A stretch of 64,000 nt of DNA from Treponema sp. (GCA_024693715.1 JAILKS010000069.1:1-64000); one strand, 5' to 3'; counted from the first letter of the stretch, positions 28,263-36,970 are shown. Made by a program: numbers and translations. Notes: generated from the sequence alone by a model not told the origin.

Positions 28263-29111
28263 TCAAGAAAAAAAAGATTTATTTTTTCTAATAATGCTAA
28301 AATATATCGGACCAGCGCCGTTTTGAACATCGGGAAAAATCTGATATCCGTAATTTGTTTTTTCAAAATCAGGAGGATTAAATTTTACGAATTCTTTTAA
28401 TTCAGAATAATCAGGAGCAGGCTCTAAAAATTCAAAATCATTACCGGTTTTGTTATATTTTTTTATAAGCTTTTCCATCATCAAATCATTTTCGACCGGT
28501 GATAAAGCACATGTTGAATAAACGAGAAATCCATCGGGCTTAAGAAGTCTGTATGCGCAGGACAAAAGAGCCCATTGCTCCATAGCGACAGTTTTTATTC
28601 TTGATGGTGTCCATTCATTAAGATATTTAGGATCAAGATAAACATGCCGTTCTGAAGAACATGGAGCATCAAGTAAAATGGAATCATAACACTCACTCTC
28701 CCTTGTACACCACACTGCTCCGTCACTACAGCTCACCTCTACCCGTTCATTTATCTCTGGCGGCAGACAGGTATTAACAACATTTAACAGCCTTTTTTTT
28801 CTTTCCAAAGAACGTTCATTTGAAAAAAGCGTTGCAGAAGCATTCATACGGCTTGCTAGAACAAGAGTTTTTCCACCCGGAGCAGCACATAAATCAAGAA
28901 TTTTTTCTGCATTTTTCAGCGGTAAACAAAGGGCTGGAATAATTGATGCGCTGTCAAGAAAATAACTTTCACAAGCTTTTATTTTAAGCTCAACATTTTC
29001 CTTTTCTGATAAAAATGCTTCCTTTAATTTTATCCATCTTTCGTTAAAAATCTGAGAATAATATTCTTCAAAACCGGATTTTCCATAAAGTCTGTTCTTT
29101 TCTTTTTTCAT
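28263..29111 (-). CDS. RsmB/NOP-family RNA (cytosine-5) methyltransferase
   Basis: 282 residues. Motif I is ILDLCAAPGGKTLVLA, motif IV DAPCSS (with one Cys) and motif VI YSTCAL carries the catalytic-cycle Cys. These define RsmB/RsmF/NSUN enzymes that make m5C in rRNA or tRNA. There is no long N-terminal NusB-like domain, so it is closer to the short forms. GAGG abuts the ATG with almost no spacing, an unusual arrangement. It lies 14 nt after the GH3 gene and is probably co-transcribed. Confidence 0.85.
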   Translation of the reverse strand: MKKEKNRLYGKSGFEEYYSQIFNERWIKLKEAFLSEKENVELKIKACESYFLDSASIIPALCLPLKNAEKILDLCAAPGGKTLVLASRMNASATLFSNERSLERKKRLLNVVNTCLPPEINERVEVSCSDGAVWCTRESECYDSILLDAPCSSERHVYLDPKYLNEWTPSRIKTVAMEQWALLSCAYRLLKPDGFLVYSTCALSPVENDLMMEKLIKKYNKTGNDFEFLEPAPDYSELKEFVKFNPPDFEKTNYGYQIFPDVQNGAGPIYFSIIRKNKSFFS

Positions 29112-29125
29112 CCCTCGTACCAGCT

Positions 29126-30385
29126 TTAATAAATCTGATTTGAAATATTTATCGAATAACTTCCATCTTTATTATATTCACAAGAAAGAATGCCTGCTTT
29201 TATCTTATATCTGATTATTCTTTTTACCGATTGATTAATGCGATTAACAACCTCTTCATCCTTTGAAGCAAGTGACACTATAAGATTAACCGGAATTGCA
29301 ATGCGTTTTTCAGAAATCATAATTACATCAATTCCCGCTTTTATGGCTTTTACAACTGCAATTTCCGGTGGGAAACCATTATCCTTCAGCGCACCCATAA
29401 AAATATCATCTGAAAAAATAATTCCGTCATATCCAAATTTTTTACGTAAAATCTCGTTTACCCAATAATCAGAAAGACAGGACGGAGTATTTTTTTCTGA
29501 TTCGATTGCCGTTGTAATTGCATGCGACATTAAAACACCGGATGGATTTTTTTCAAGAAGGATTTCAAACGGAACAAGAGTTTCCATCAGAACATTTTCA
29601 GGAAGGTTAATTAAAGGAAGTCCCTTGTGTGGATCCGTATTTGTGTTTCCTGGAAAATGCTTTAACACGGTTGCAATTGAATTATCCTCATACGAAGTTA
29701 TACAGTGAGAACCATAAGCAATAACTTTTTCTTTTGAACCAAAGCTTCTGTCATCAAGAAAAGTTTTATTTTCCTCCGTTATTACTTCAACCACAGGTGC
29801 AAGATTCATATGAAAGCCAAGCTCATGCATCTGTTCTGCCTGGGAAGAATAGATTTTTTTACATTCATCAATTGAAAGACTGGCAATTTCAAGGGGTGAC
29901 AAAAGCTTTGTATTGATTTTTTTTAAACGACTGACAGAACCGCCCTCCTGATCTACTGCAAGATACGGCGGTATTTTATTATGCTTTTTACAATATTCAT
30001 AAATTGATTTATTAAAAGCCTTCATATCATCACGGGTATCTGCAATATTATAACCAAAGAAAATATAACCGCCCGGAATTATGTAATCATCCTTACCGGC
30101 AGAAGGATTTACAAGAGTCATTTTTTCTACCGGCAAAAAGTTTTTATTTCCCTCAAGATTTTCAATAAACAGCTGACATACTTTTTCTTCAAGTGAAAGT
30201 CTGTCTACATATTCATCTATTGCCTTTTGTTTTTGTTCAACCCTTCTATACAAAAAATCATTCATTAACGATGCATTCTGATGTTTTTTTATCTCTTTTT
30301 GAGTCAAGAGCTTTTCTTTTTTTCCTGTGCATGATAAAAACAAAACCAATATAATCAACGGTAAGAACAGAATTTTTTTATTCAT
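29126..30385 (-). CDS. GH3-family glycosidase lipoprotein (beta-N-acetylhexosaminidase-like)
   Basis: 419 residues. A lipoprotein leader ends FLSC (Cys about 19). The GH3 barrel includes PYLAVDQEGGSVSRL, KHFPGNTNTDPHKGLP near 240-255 (keeping the Asp-x-His pair) and FSDDIFMGAL near 326 with the catalytic Asp. NagZ enzymes usually read KHFPGHGDT, so the HG replaced by NT is unusual. Expected role: removing GlcNAc from peptidoglycan fragments in the periplasm. It is longer and lipid-anchored, unlike cytoplasmic NagZ, so envelope recycling or scavenging is likely. Confidence 0.82.
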   Translation of the reverse strand: MNKKILFLPLIILVLFLSCTGKKEKLLTQKEIKKHQNASLMNDFLYRRVEQKQKAIDEYVDRLSLEEKVCQLFIENLEGNKNFLPVEKMTLVNPSAGKDDYIIPGGYIFFGYNIADTRDDMKAFNKSIYEYCKKHNKIPPYLAVDQEGGSVSRLKKINTKLLSPLEIASLSIDECKKIYSSQAEQMHELGFHMNLAPVVEVITEENKTFLDDRSFGSKEKVIAYGSHCITSYEDNSIATVLKHFPGNTNTDPHKGLPLINLPENVLMETLVPFEILLEKNPSGVLMSHAITTAIESEKNTPSCLSDYWVNEILRKKFGYDGIIFSDDIFMGALKDNGFPPEIAVVKAIKAGIDVIMISEKRIAIPVNLIVSLASKDEEVVNRINQSVKRIIRYKIKAGILSCEYNKDGSYSINISNQIY

Positions 30386-30445
30386 AATAAAATTATATAC
30401 TATTTTGGGGTGTTGTAAAAGTAAGAAAAACGCTATAATGATTAC

Positions 30446-31303
30446 ATGAAAAATTTAGCAATAATAACAGGAGCAAGTTCTGGAATCGGGAAAGAATTTG
30501 CAAAACAGATTGCAGATAAAAATGAATACGACGAAATCTGGATTATTGCACGCCGTATTGAAAATCTTAAGCAGATTGCTGATGATTTAAATTCAAACAA
30601 AAATTTCACAGTTGTAAAACCTGTTCAAATGGATATTAGCGGTAAACAGGGTGTGTATGATTTTAAGAAACTGCTTGATGAAGAAAATAAAAAATTAAAT
30701 AAGGTTGAAAGCTCAATTGAAATTAAACTTCTTGTAAACAACGCAGGCTTTGGAACTTACGGACCTTTTACAGAAACTTCTACAGAACGATCCATGCAGA
30801 TGATAGATTTAAACTGCACTTCACTCACCGGCTTCTGTTCAGTCGCAATTCCATACATGAAAAAAGGAGCCGTAATTATCAACACAGCCAGTCTTGCCGC
30901 CTACATGCCTCTTGGAAATTTTGCCGCTTACAGTGCTACAAAAGCATTCGTACTTAATTTTTCAATTGCTCTTGCAGCAGAATTAAATAAAAAAGGCATT
31001 AAGGTTTGTGCATTATGTCCTGGTTCTGTAAGTACAGAATTCGCAGATGTTGCATCAAATGGAGCCAGAAAAGAAGTTAAAGGCGGCATCGGAACACAAA
31101 AAGTTGTAAAACAATGTCTTAAACGGGCATTTAAAGGTAGAAAAACATCAATTTTAAGATTCAAATGGAAATTTAATGCATTGTTGTCACGCTTTATTGG
31201 AAGATATACAGTTGCAGCATTTACCTATAAATATGCAAAGCGGCTGCATAATCCCGACAATAAATCGCAGGAAGAAGAAATATCTGTTACAGATTTCATC
31301 TGA
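30446..31303 (+). CDS. Short-chain dehydrogenase/reductase (SDR) protein
   Basis: 285 residues. Cofactor motif TGASSGIG (10-17), NNAGFG (about 98), catalytic Ser in INTASLAAY and YSATKAF (Tyr-x-x-x-Lys). It uses NAD(P)H; the substrate is unknown. A C-terminal basic segment of ~70 residues resembles acyl-acceptor or membrane-associated SDRs. TATAAT (30434-30439) ends 6 nt before the ATG without a Shine-Dalgarno sequence, suggesting a leaderless message. A TTGTAA (30413-30418) lies 15 nt further upstream. Confidence 0.85.
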   Translation: MKNLAIITGASSGIGKEFAKQIADKNEYDEIWIIARRIENLKQIADDLNSNKNFTVVKPVQMDISGKQGVYDFKKLLDEENKKLNKVESSIEIKLLVNNAGFGTYGPFTETSTERSMQMIDLNCTSLTGFCSVAIPYMKKGAVIINTASLAAYMPLGNFAAYSATKAFVLNFSIALAAELNKKGIKVCALCPGSVSTEFADVASNGARKEVKGGIGTQKVVKQCLKRAFKGRKTSILRFKWKFNALLSRFIGRYTVAAFTYKYAKRLHNPDNKSQEEEISVTDFI

Positions 31304-31331
31304 AATTGTTTTATAATAAAAGGAGCAAATT

Positions 31332-31922
31332 TTGAAAAAATTTATTTTACTTACGATTTTTACTATAACCTTCGTTACATCTTGTGTAACTACAAAAAAT
31401 CCTTCACCTTCATCTCAAAATCCTGATGAATCTGCATATGCAAAGGTAAAATGGAACAAAGCAGAAGCACTTTCTAACCTTGAAGGAAAATGGGTTGGAG
31501 AAGATTTTACAATCATCTATCCATATAAAATTGGAACGACAGATTATTTTCTAATCAGATATAACGAAACAGATGATTCATACAAATGGCTTGCTTATGC
31601 CAATGGAACTAACATCACTATTGAAAATGCCTGGAACAAGCGTTTTGCAGCAATTCCATATATTTATCATGAAGATTATCCTTTGGCAGATGCAAATGGA
31701 ATTCAAAAAGGAGTAAAAGTCCGACGACCTACTTCAGTTCAGTTTGTAAGTAATGTTGAAATTCTTATTCCGGAAGCAACAATAATGAAAAATCTTGATA
31801 TTTTTTCATGGGCTGATACAAAAGATTATTCTCTATTAAAGCTTGACGGTACATTCAGATATTTCAGTTCAGTTTTCCAGAATCAGAGCTATAATTTTAC
31901 AATTCTCGAAAAAGCAGAATAA
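31332..31922 (+). CDS. Lipoprotein of unknown function, cotranscribed with patatin
   Basis: 196 residues from a TTG with AGGAG 7 nt upstream. The leader ends VTSC (Cys about 18), a lipobox. The mature part starts with a Ser/Pro-rich spacer and becomes a strand-rich domain (WVGEDFTIIYPYKIGTTDYF). The patatin gene starts 12 nt after its stop with its own GGAG, so both are one message. No known family. Confidence 0.7.
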   Translation: MKKFILLTIFTITFVTSCVTTKNPSPSSQNPDESAYAKVKWNKAEALSNLEGKWVGEDFTIIYPYKIGTTDYFLIRYNETDDSYKWLAYANGTNITIENAWNKRFAAIPYIYHEDYPLADANGIQKGVKVRRPTSVQFVSNVEILIPEATIMKNLDIFSWADTKDYSLLKLDGTFRYFSSVFQNQSYNFTILEKAE

Positions 31923-31934
31923 AAGGAGTACAAA

Positions 31935-32810
31935 ATGAAAAAATCTTTTATTAAAGCGGCAATATTTTTCTTATTCATAAATTTTTTGAGTGCACAGGAA
32001 TACGGAGTCGTCCTTTCCGGCGGTGGTGGAAAAGGTGCCTATGAAGTCGGTGTATGGAAGGCATTATATGAATATGGAATCGCACAGAAAACAACTGCAA
32101 TTTCAGGAACCTCTGTAGGAGGATTAAATGCTGCTTTATTCTCATGCATTAAAGACATAAATGAAATTGAACGCATTTGGGTAACAATGGTACCAAGCCG
32201 TTTAACTCAAAATGATGCATTAATATCACAGGAAGGTTTGGGAACTATCATCGATCGTATTTCGCTGAACAAGCTGCAGAGAAATCCTTATCCTCAGGTT
32301 TTTGTAACTGCTGTAAAAAATAAATTCCTTGCAGGTAAGATTTTTACAAAAAAGCCCGGCACTAACGCAACAAGATTTAATCTTAATTCAGAGGCTTATA
32401 CTTCAGAAATTAAAAACAAGCTTCTCGCAACTTCAGCATTTCCTATTGTATGTAAACCGATAAAACTCAGTGACGGAAATGAATATGTTGACGGAGGTTT
32501 CGAACAGGCTGGTGGAGATAACGTACCAATTGATCCGATTACACAGACAAGACCAAAGGGAACAAATATCAATAAAATCTTCATTATTTTCCTTTCAAAT
32601 AAACCAAGCCGTGATTATCGTGATATAGATTATGATCAGTATGAACTTATCCGTATTATACCGTCAATAGATCTTGGAAACATTCTTGACGGAACAACTA
32701 ATTTCACTGCAAACAGAATTCAGCTTTTAATTAAAACAGGCTACAATGATGCCGTAAAGGTTTTAAACAGACATGGCTACAAACCAGTCCTTTCTTACTG
32801 GTTTGAATAA
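31935..32810 (+). CDS. Secreted patatin-like phospholipase
   Basis: 291 residues with a signal peptide (about 1-21, ending LSAQ). Oxyanion motif LSGGGGKGAYEVG (about 28-40), nucleophile Ser in SGTSVGGLNA (about 60) and the catalytic Asp in YVDGGF (about 183) form the patatin Ser-Asp dyad. Expected role: acyl-ester hydrolysis of phospholipids or related lipids, outside the cytoplasm. No beta-barrel (POTRA) domain is present, so it is not a type V autotransporter. GGAG precedes the ATG. Confidence 0.88.
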   Translation: MKKSFIKAAIFFLFINFLSAQEYGVVLSGGGGKGAYEVGVWKALYEYGIAQKTTAISGTSVGGLNAALFSCIKDINEIERIWVTMVPSRLTQNDALISQEGLGTIIDRISLNKLQRNPYPQVFVTAVKNKFLAGKIFTKKPGTNATRFNLNSEAYTSEIKNKLLATSAFPIVCKPIKLSDGNEYVDGGFEQAGGDNVPIDPITQTRPKGTNINKIFIIFLSNKPSRDYRDIDYDQYELIRIIPSIDLGNILDGTTNFTANRIQLLIKTGYNDAVKVLNRHGYKPVLSYWFE

Positions 32811-32811
32811 T

Positions 32812-33522
32812 TTAAGGAAGATATTCTTTCTGAATGTTTTTAAGGGAGGCAAAAAGCCTCTCTTTTTTTATCGGGTCTGAATCTGTCAGAATCTCAAGCT
32901 TTTTTCTCGCTTCTTTTCTGAATGAATTTTCCATATAATTGCATGTACAGGTAAAACCGTCAAAGCCTTCTTCCTGTGCATAGGAAATAATTTTATCTTC
33001 AGTGATATAGCACAAGGGTCTTATAATTGTTACCGGATATTTCTGGTAAACAAGCGATGGAATCATAGTAGAAAGTTCACCCTTCTCTGTCATGTTCATA
33101 ATCAAAGTTTCAAGAACATCATCAAGATGATGTCCAAGTGCAATTTTATTAAATCCATTTTCTACTGCATATTTCAATAATTCTGTACGACGCTGTGTAG
33201 AACACCAGTAACAACTCATCTTTTGATTATCCTTTACGCGTTCAAGAATATTTACATCAAGCTGTTCAAAATCAACATTAAGGGAATCAAAAACATTTTT
33301 AATCTGCAGCGGAAAATCAGGTGAAAAATCTGATTTTATAAAAAGAGCCTTAAAAGAAAAATTTGAATCCGGTCTTTTTGAACGTTCAGCAAAATACTTT
33401 ACAAGAAGAGTTGAATCTTTACCGCCGCTTGCACCTATCAGGATACGGTCAGAGTTATTGATGAGATTATAATCAAAACATGCCTTATCAATTAAACTTA
33501 AAAGCTTTGGTTGTTTTTTCAT
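32812..33522 (-). CDS. TtcA-like PP-loop tRNA-thiolation enzyme
   Basis: 236 residues from the ATG at 33522. The PP-loop motif reads GASGGKDSTLL, followed by CYWCSTQRR with a CxxC pair, ALGHHLDDVLETL and the C-terminal FTCTCNY. These are features of TtcA-type tRNA 2-thiocytidine synthetases, which bind a [4Fe-4S] cluster through Cys residues. A longer reading from a GTG at 33558 would place the promoter hexamers inside the ORF, so it is rejected. The stop lies 1 nt past the patatin stop on the opposite strand. Confidence 0.82.
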   Translation of the reverse strand: MKKQPKLLSLIDKACFDYNLINNSDRILIGASGGKDSTLLVKYFAERSKRPDSNFSFKALFIKSDFSPDFPLQIKNVFDSLNVDFEQLDVNILERVKDNQKMSCYWCSTQRRTELLKYAVENGFNKIALGHHLDDVLETLIMNMTEKGELSTMIPSLVYQKYPVTIIRPLCYITEDKIISYAQEEGFDGFTCTCNYMENSFRKEARKKLEILTDSDPIKKERLFASLKNIQKEYLP

Positions 33523-33529
33523 AAAATCA

Positions 33530-33558
33530 ATTATAAAGCATTCACAAGGAATTGTCAC
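33530..33558 (-). promoter_or_regulatory. Promoter for the TtcA-like gene, likely leaderless
   Basis: GTGACA (33553-33558) and TATAAT (33530-33535) are separated by exactly 17 nt on the minus strand. The -10 hexamer ends 7 nt before the ATG at 33522, so the transcript would begin at or next to the start codon. Confidence 0.6.
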
Positions 33559-33576
33559 ATCAACAAAAGAAAAAGT

Positions 33577-33604
33577 TTGACAATAAAACTATTTCTTTTA
33601 TAAT
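33577..33604 (+). promoter_or_regulatory. Consensus promoter for the solute-binding lipoprotein
   Basis: TTGACA (33577-33582) and TATAAT (33599-33604), both perfect consensus hexamers, lie 16 nt apart. The predicted start is about 40 nt before the ATG of the lipoprotein gene, leaving a leader with a GGAGAATTCTT ribosome-binding site. It diverges from the TtcA-like promoter 19 nt away. Confidence 0.75.
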
Positions 33605-33650
33605 TATAAAGTCATAATAAAATCAATACTTAAAACAAAGGAGAATTCTT

Positions 33651-34967
33651 ATGAAAAAACTTATCGGATTTACAGCAATAATTATATCTGCTGTATTATT
33701 TTTTGCCGGATGTAAAAACGAAAATAATAGTATTCCGGATACACCTGCAGAACCTTTTACATTAAAGGTAGGACTATATACATCAGAATTAGAAGCTTTA
33801 ATTCAAAAGTATATTGATACACATCCAGACTGTGGATTTAATTTTGAAGCAAATCAATTACCAACAATCACATATCATGATTCTTTATCAAACAATCTTG
33901 AAACTGGTGAATATGATATTTATATTGTGGACTCTGCTTATATTGGTGAATTTTTAAAAGGTGATGGTGCACAATATGCAATGCCTTTTGCAGAACTTGG
34001 AATTACTGAACAGGAAATAAATGATGCTCAAATTTCTCCATATTTACTGGAATTAGGAAAAAATCCTCAGGGACAACTCATTGGTTTGGATTTATATTCT
34101 AATATCTGCTGTTTTGCATACCGGCGAGATATTGCGAGAACAGTATTTAATACAGATGATCCTTCCACCATTACAGAAAAAATATCCCCTGCAAACCTTT
34201 CAAATTCTATTGCCGCATTAAAAACCTCAGGTTATGCTTTCTTACCTAGCATTGGTGATTTATGGCAGATGTCGAAAGATTCTGTAAAAACAAATGGCTG
34301 GGTTGTAAATAATAAACTATATATAGATGAATATCGCATGAGCTTTTTTGATACTGCCAAACTCTATTATGATTCCGGATATATAAATACTGCTTTTGAC
34401 CAATGGAATGAAGAATGGTATGAAGAAATGAAAAAATCAGGAAAAACTTTCGGATTCCTTGCCCCTTTGTGGTTTTTAAAATATACTATTTATCTTAATT
34501 CAACCTCAGATCCAGCTTCATGGGGTATTTGTCAGGCTCCACTCTCAAGTTTTTGGGGAGGAAATTTTGTTCTTGTAAATAACAAAGAAATGAGTAATTC
34601 TAAAACGAAAGCATTAAAAGATTTAATAACATGGTTACTCTTAGATACTTCAACAAATGGTGCAATGTCTTTAATCGCAAATGGACAAATTAATATTATC
34701 GATTACAATTGTGTTCCATCTAAAGTTGTAATGGATAACAATTCATATCACCATCCTTTATGCGGTAATCAGAATATTTTTGAACAGTATGCAACAGCTT
34801 CTGCAAATTCAGAAGGACTTGGTGTAATTTACACAGAACATGAAGTTGAAATAAGTAATTTGTTCATTGAACAGGTACGTGCTTATGTAAAGGGATGGAA
34901 GACAAAAGAAAAAGCAATTGCAGATTTTAAATTAGCAGTAGCAACAGAAATCGGTATTACAGAATAA
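33651..34967 (+). CDS. Extracellular solute-binding lipoprotein, orphan
   Basis: 438 residues. The leader ends FFAGC (Cys about 21), a lipobox. The body resembles family-1 ABC sugar-binding proteins (FTLKVGLYTSELEALIQKYI near the start, WGICQAPLSSFWGGNFVLV near 295-315). GGAG precedes the ATG and the promoter is near-perfect. No permease or ATPase gene accompanies it, so it either serves a distant transporter or has a sensing role. The gene ends in a strong terminator. Confidence 0.8.
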   Translation: MKKLIGFTAIIISAVLFFAGCKNENNSIPDTPAEPFTLKVGLYTSELEALIQKYIDTHPDCGFNFEANQLPTITYHDSLSNNLETGEYDIYIVDSAYIGEFLKGDGAQYAMPFAELGITEQEINDAQISPYLLELGKNPQGQLIGLDLYSNICCFAYRRDIARTVFNTDDPSTITEKISPANLSNSIAALKTSGYAFLPSIGDLWQMSKDSVKTNGWVVNNKLYIDEYRMSFFDTAKLYYDSGYINTAFDQWNEEWYEEMKKSGKTFGFLAPLWFLKYTIYLNSTSDPASWGICQAPLSSFWGGNFVLVNNKEMSNSKTKALKDLITWLLLDTSTNGAMSLIANGQINIIDYNCVPSKVVMDNNSYHHPLCGNQNIFEQYATASANSEGLGVIYTEHEVEISNLFIEQVRAYVKGWKTKEKAIADFKLAVATEIGITE

Positions 34968-34984
34968 CAGTAAGCTGCATCAAT

Positions 34985-35019
34985 AAAAAAAAGCACTTCA
35001 TAATGAAGTGCTTTTTTTT
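34985..35019. terminator. Strong bidirectional terminator
   Basis: A perfect 15-bp stem (34985-34999 with 35005-35019) has arms of eight A and eight T around GCACTTC/GAAGTGC and a five-base loop. It terminates the lipoprotein gene and, on the minus strand, the GGGtGRT operon. Confidence 0.95.
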
Positions 35020-35025
35020 ATATCA

Positions 35026-35050
35026 GATTGCCGGATCAAGTCCGGCAATG
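35026..35050. repeat. Dispersed REP-like palindrome
   Basis: ATTGCCGGA-TCAAG-TCCGGCAAT forms a 9-bp GC-rich stem. On the minus strand the core is the ATTGCCGGACTTGATCCGG palindrome that I recall from intergenic regions of several unrelated bacteria. It lies directly after the GGGtGRT stop, in front of the terminator. Only one copy was seen in this window. Confidence 0.6.
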
Positions 35051-35057
35051 ACATATT

Positions 35058-36095
35058 TTAGAATGATCCGGCTACGGCTACTGCGCACGCAACAGTACAT
35101 CCAACCATAGGGTTGTTACCCATTCCCATAAAGCCCATCATTTCTACGTGAGCTGGAACTGATGAAGATCCGGCAAACTGAGCGTCTGAGTGCATACGAC
35201 CGAGTGTATCTGTAAATCCGTATGATGCTGGACCTGCAGCCATGTTATCAGGGTGAAGTGTACGACCTGTACCACCACCAGATGCTACAGAGAAGTATTT
35301 TTTACCTGCAAGGAGACGTTCCTTCTTATATGTACCTGCAACCGGGTGCTGGAAACGTGTTGGGTTTGTAGAGTTTCCTGTGATTGAAACATCAACATCT
35401 TCGTGCCACATGATTGCAACACCTTCACGAACATCGTCAGCACCGTAGCATTTTACGATAAGGCGGTCCGGATTAGATCCGTATGGAACTTCCTTTACAA
35501 CCTTAAGAGCTTTATCTGTTCCTTCACCGTTGAAGTAATCAAATTCTGTCTGAACATAAGTAAAGCCGTTAATGCGTGAAATAATCTGAGCTGCGTCTTT
35601 TCCAAGACCGTTCAAAATAACGCGGAGCTTGTTCTTGCGAACCTTGTTTGCGTTAGCAGCGATTTTAATAGCACCTTCAGCAGCAGCGAAAGATTCGTGA
35701 CCTGCTAAGAATGCGAAGCACTGTGTTTCTTCAGAAAGAAGACGTGCACCAAGGTTTCCGTGTCCAAGACCAACTTTACGGTCATCAGCTACAGAACCTG
35801 GTAAACAGAATGCCTGGAGTCCTTTACCGATATTTGCAGCGGCTGTAGAACCAGTTTTGTCACCTGTTTTTTCTGCTTCTTTAATTGCAATAGCTGAACC
35901 TAATACATAAGCCCATTTTGCATCTTCAAAACAAATCTGTTGTGTAGACTGACAAATTTCATAAGGGTCAAAACCACGAGCCTTACAAAGTTCGCGAGCT
36001 TCGTTCAAGCCAGCCTCACCTTCTTTAAATCCATATTCTTTAAGAGCCTTATTCACCTGAGGAATGCGGCCTTCAAAATCTTCAAATAATGCCAT
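35058..36095 (-). CDS. GGGtGRT family protein
   Basis: 345 residues, cytoplasmic, no membrane segment. It contains VASGGGTGRTLHP near 273-280, the motif that names the family, and a Gly/Ala-rich C-terminus (MGMGNNPMVGCTVACAVAVAGSF) with two Cys. Highly conserved-looking stretches such as GLGHGNLGARLLSEETQCFA suggest an enzyme or metal-binding core. Function is unknown to me. The NifU-like gene ends 3 nt upstream, so they form an operon. Confidence 0.85.
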   Translation of the reverse strand: MALFEDFEGRIPQVNKALKEYGFKEGEAGLNEARELCKARGFDPYEICQSTQQICFEDAKWAYVLGSAIAIKEAEKTGDKTGSTAAANIGKGLQAFCLPGSVADDRKVGLGHGNLGARLLSEETQCFAFLAGHESFAAAEGAIKIAANANKVRKNKLRVILNGLGKDAAQIISRINGFTYVQTEFDYFNGEGTDKALKVVKEVPYGSNPDRLIVKCYGADDVREGVAIMWHEDVDVSITGNSTNPTRFQHPVAGTYKKERLLAGKKYFSVASGGGTGRTLHPDNMAAGPASYGFTDTLGRMHSDAQFAGSSSVPAHVEMMGFMGMGNNPMVGCTVACAVAVAGSF

Positions 36096-36098
36096 TTT

Positions 36099-36800
36099 CT
36101 ACTCCTTTCTTGGATCAATGAGGCGAACCATACCCTGATCAGCAGTTACACGACCATAGTGTGTGCGTGCTCCGGCAATAGCTTCTTCTGCAGGTTTTCC
36201 TGCTTTAAGAGCATCCATCAATTTACCAAAGTTGATACAGTTATAACCGATAATCTGATTGTCTTTATCTACTGCACAAGTTTCTACATAACCTTCTGTC
36301 ATTTCGAGGTAGCGAGGACCAGTTTTGCGTGTAGCAAACATTGTTCCAACCTGTGAACGAAGGTTCTTTCCAAGATCTTCCAGGGAAGCACCAACTTTAA
36401 GACCGTCTTTAGAATAAGCTGACTGTGTACGACCGTAAACAATCTGCATGAAAAGTTCACGCATAGCAGTATTGATAGCATCACAAACAAGGTCAGTGTT
36501 CAAAGCTTCTAGAAGAGTCTTACCAATAAGAATCTCACAAGCCATAGCAGCTGAATGAGTCATACCTGAACAACCGATAGTTTCAACTAAAGCTTCTTCA
36601 ATAATACCATTCTTTACGTTTAATGAAAGTTTACAAGTGCCCTGCTGTGGTGCACACCAGCCGATTCCGTGTGTGAATCCGGAAACATCTTCAATTTTCT
36701 TAACCTTTACCCATTCGCCTTCTTCAGGAATTGGGGCAGGTCCATGATATGCTCCTTTAGCCAAAGGACACATATGTTCCACTTCTGCAGTGTATGTCAT
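36099..36800 (-). CDS. NifU/IscU-like iron-sulfur scaffold partner of GGGtGRT
   Basis: 233 residues. Three Cys-containing motifs are seen: MCPLAK near the N-terminus, GWCAPQQGTCKLS near 48-60, and IGCSGMTHSAAMACE near 74-88, the last resembling the IscU/NifU cluster-ligand segment. FeS-scaffold function is inferred from that. AGGAGTAAAAATC precedes the ATG. It is the first gene of the operon and is followed within 3 nt by the GGGtGRT gene, which argues that it builds or delivers a cluster for its partner. Confidence 0.8.
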   Translation of the reverse strand: MTYTAEVEHMCPLAKGAYHGPAPIPEEGEWVKVKKIEDVSGFTHGIGWCAPQQGTCKLSLNVKNGIIEEALVETIGCSGMTHSAAMACEILIGKTLLEALNTDLVCDAINTAMRELFMQIVYGRTQSAYSKDGLKVGASLEDLGKNLRSQVGTMFATRKTGPRYLEMTEGYVETCAVDKDNQIIGYNCINFGKLMDALKAGKPAEEAIAGARTHYGRVTADQGMVRLIDPRKE

Positions 36801-36913
36801 GATTTTTACTCCTGATATTTAAAATCTCTTGGTTTAAAATATCATTTTTAAGAGTATTTTTCAATATATCTGCAAAAATCACGGAAAGAACAAAAACAAA
36901 GCAGCTGATTCAT

Positions 36914-36950
36914 TTTACAATTTTTAAAAGTACATATATAATTAATGTAC
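36914..36950 (+). promoter_or_regulatory. Promoter with -10 palindrome for the nucleoside kinase
   Basis: TTTACA (36914-36919) and TATAAT (36937-36942) are 17 nt apart. The -10 hexamer sits inside an inverted repeat GTACAT (36930-36935) / ATGTAC (36945-36950), a likely operator position. GGAGG lies 12 nt before the ATG at 36971. Confidence 0.6.
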
Positions 36951-36970
36951 ACTTAACGGAGGATACAACT

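Noticed and set aside
33523..33558. 12-residue GTG-started extension of the TtcA-like protein
   Set aside because: It contains the -35 and -10 hexamers of its own promoter.
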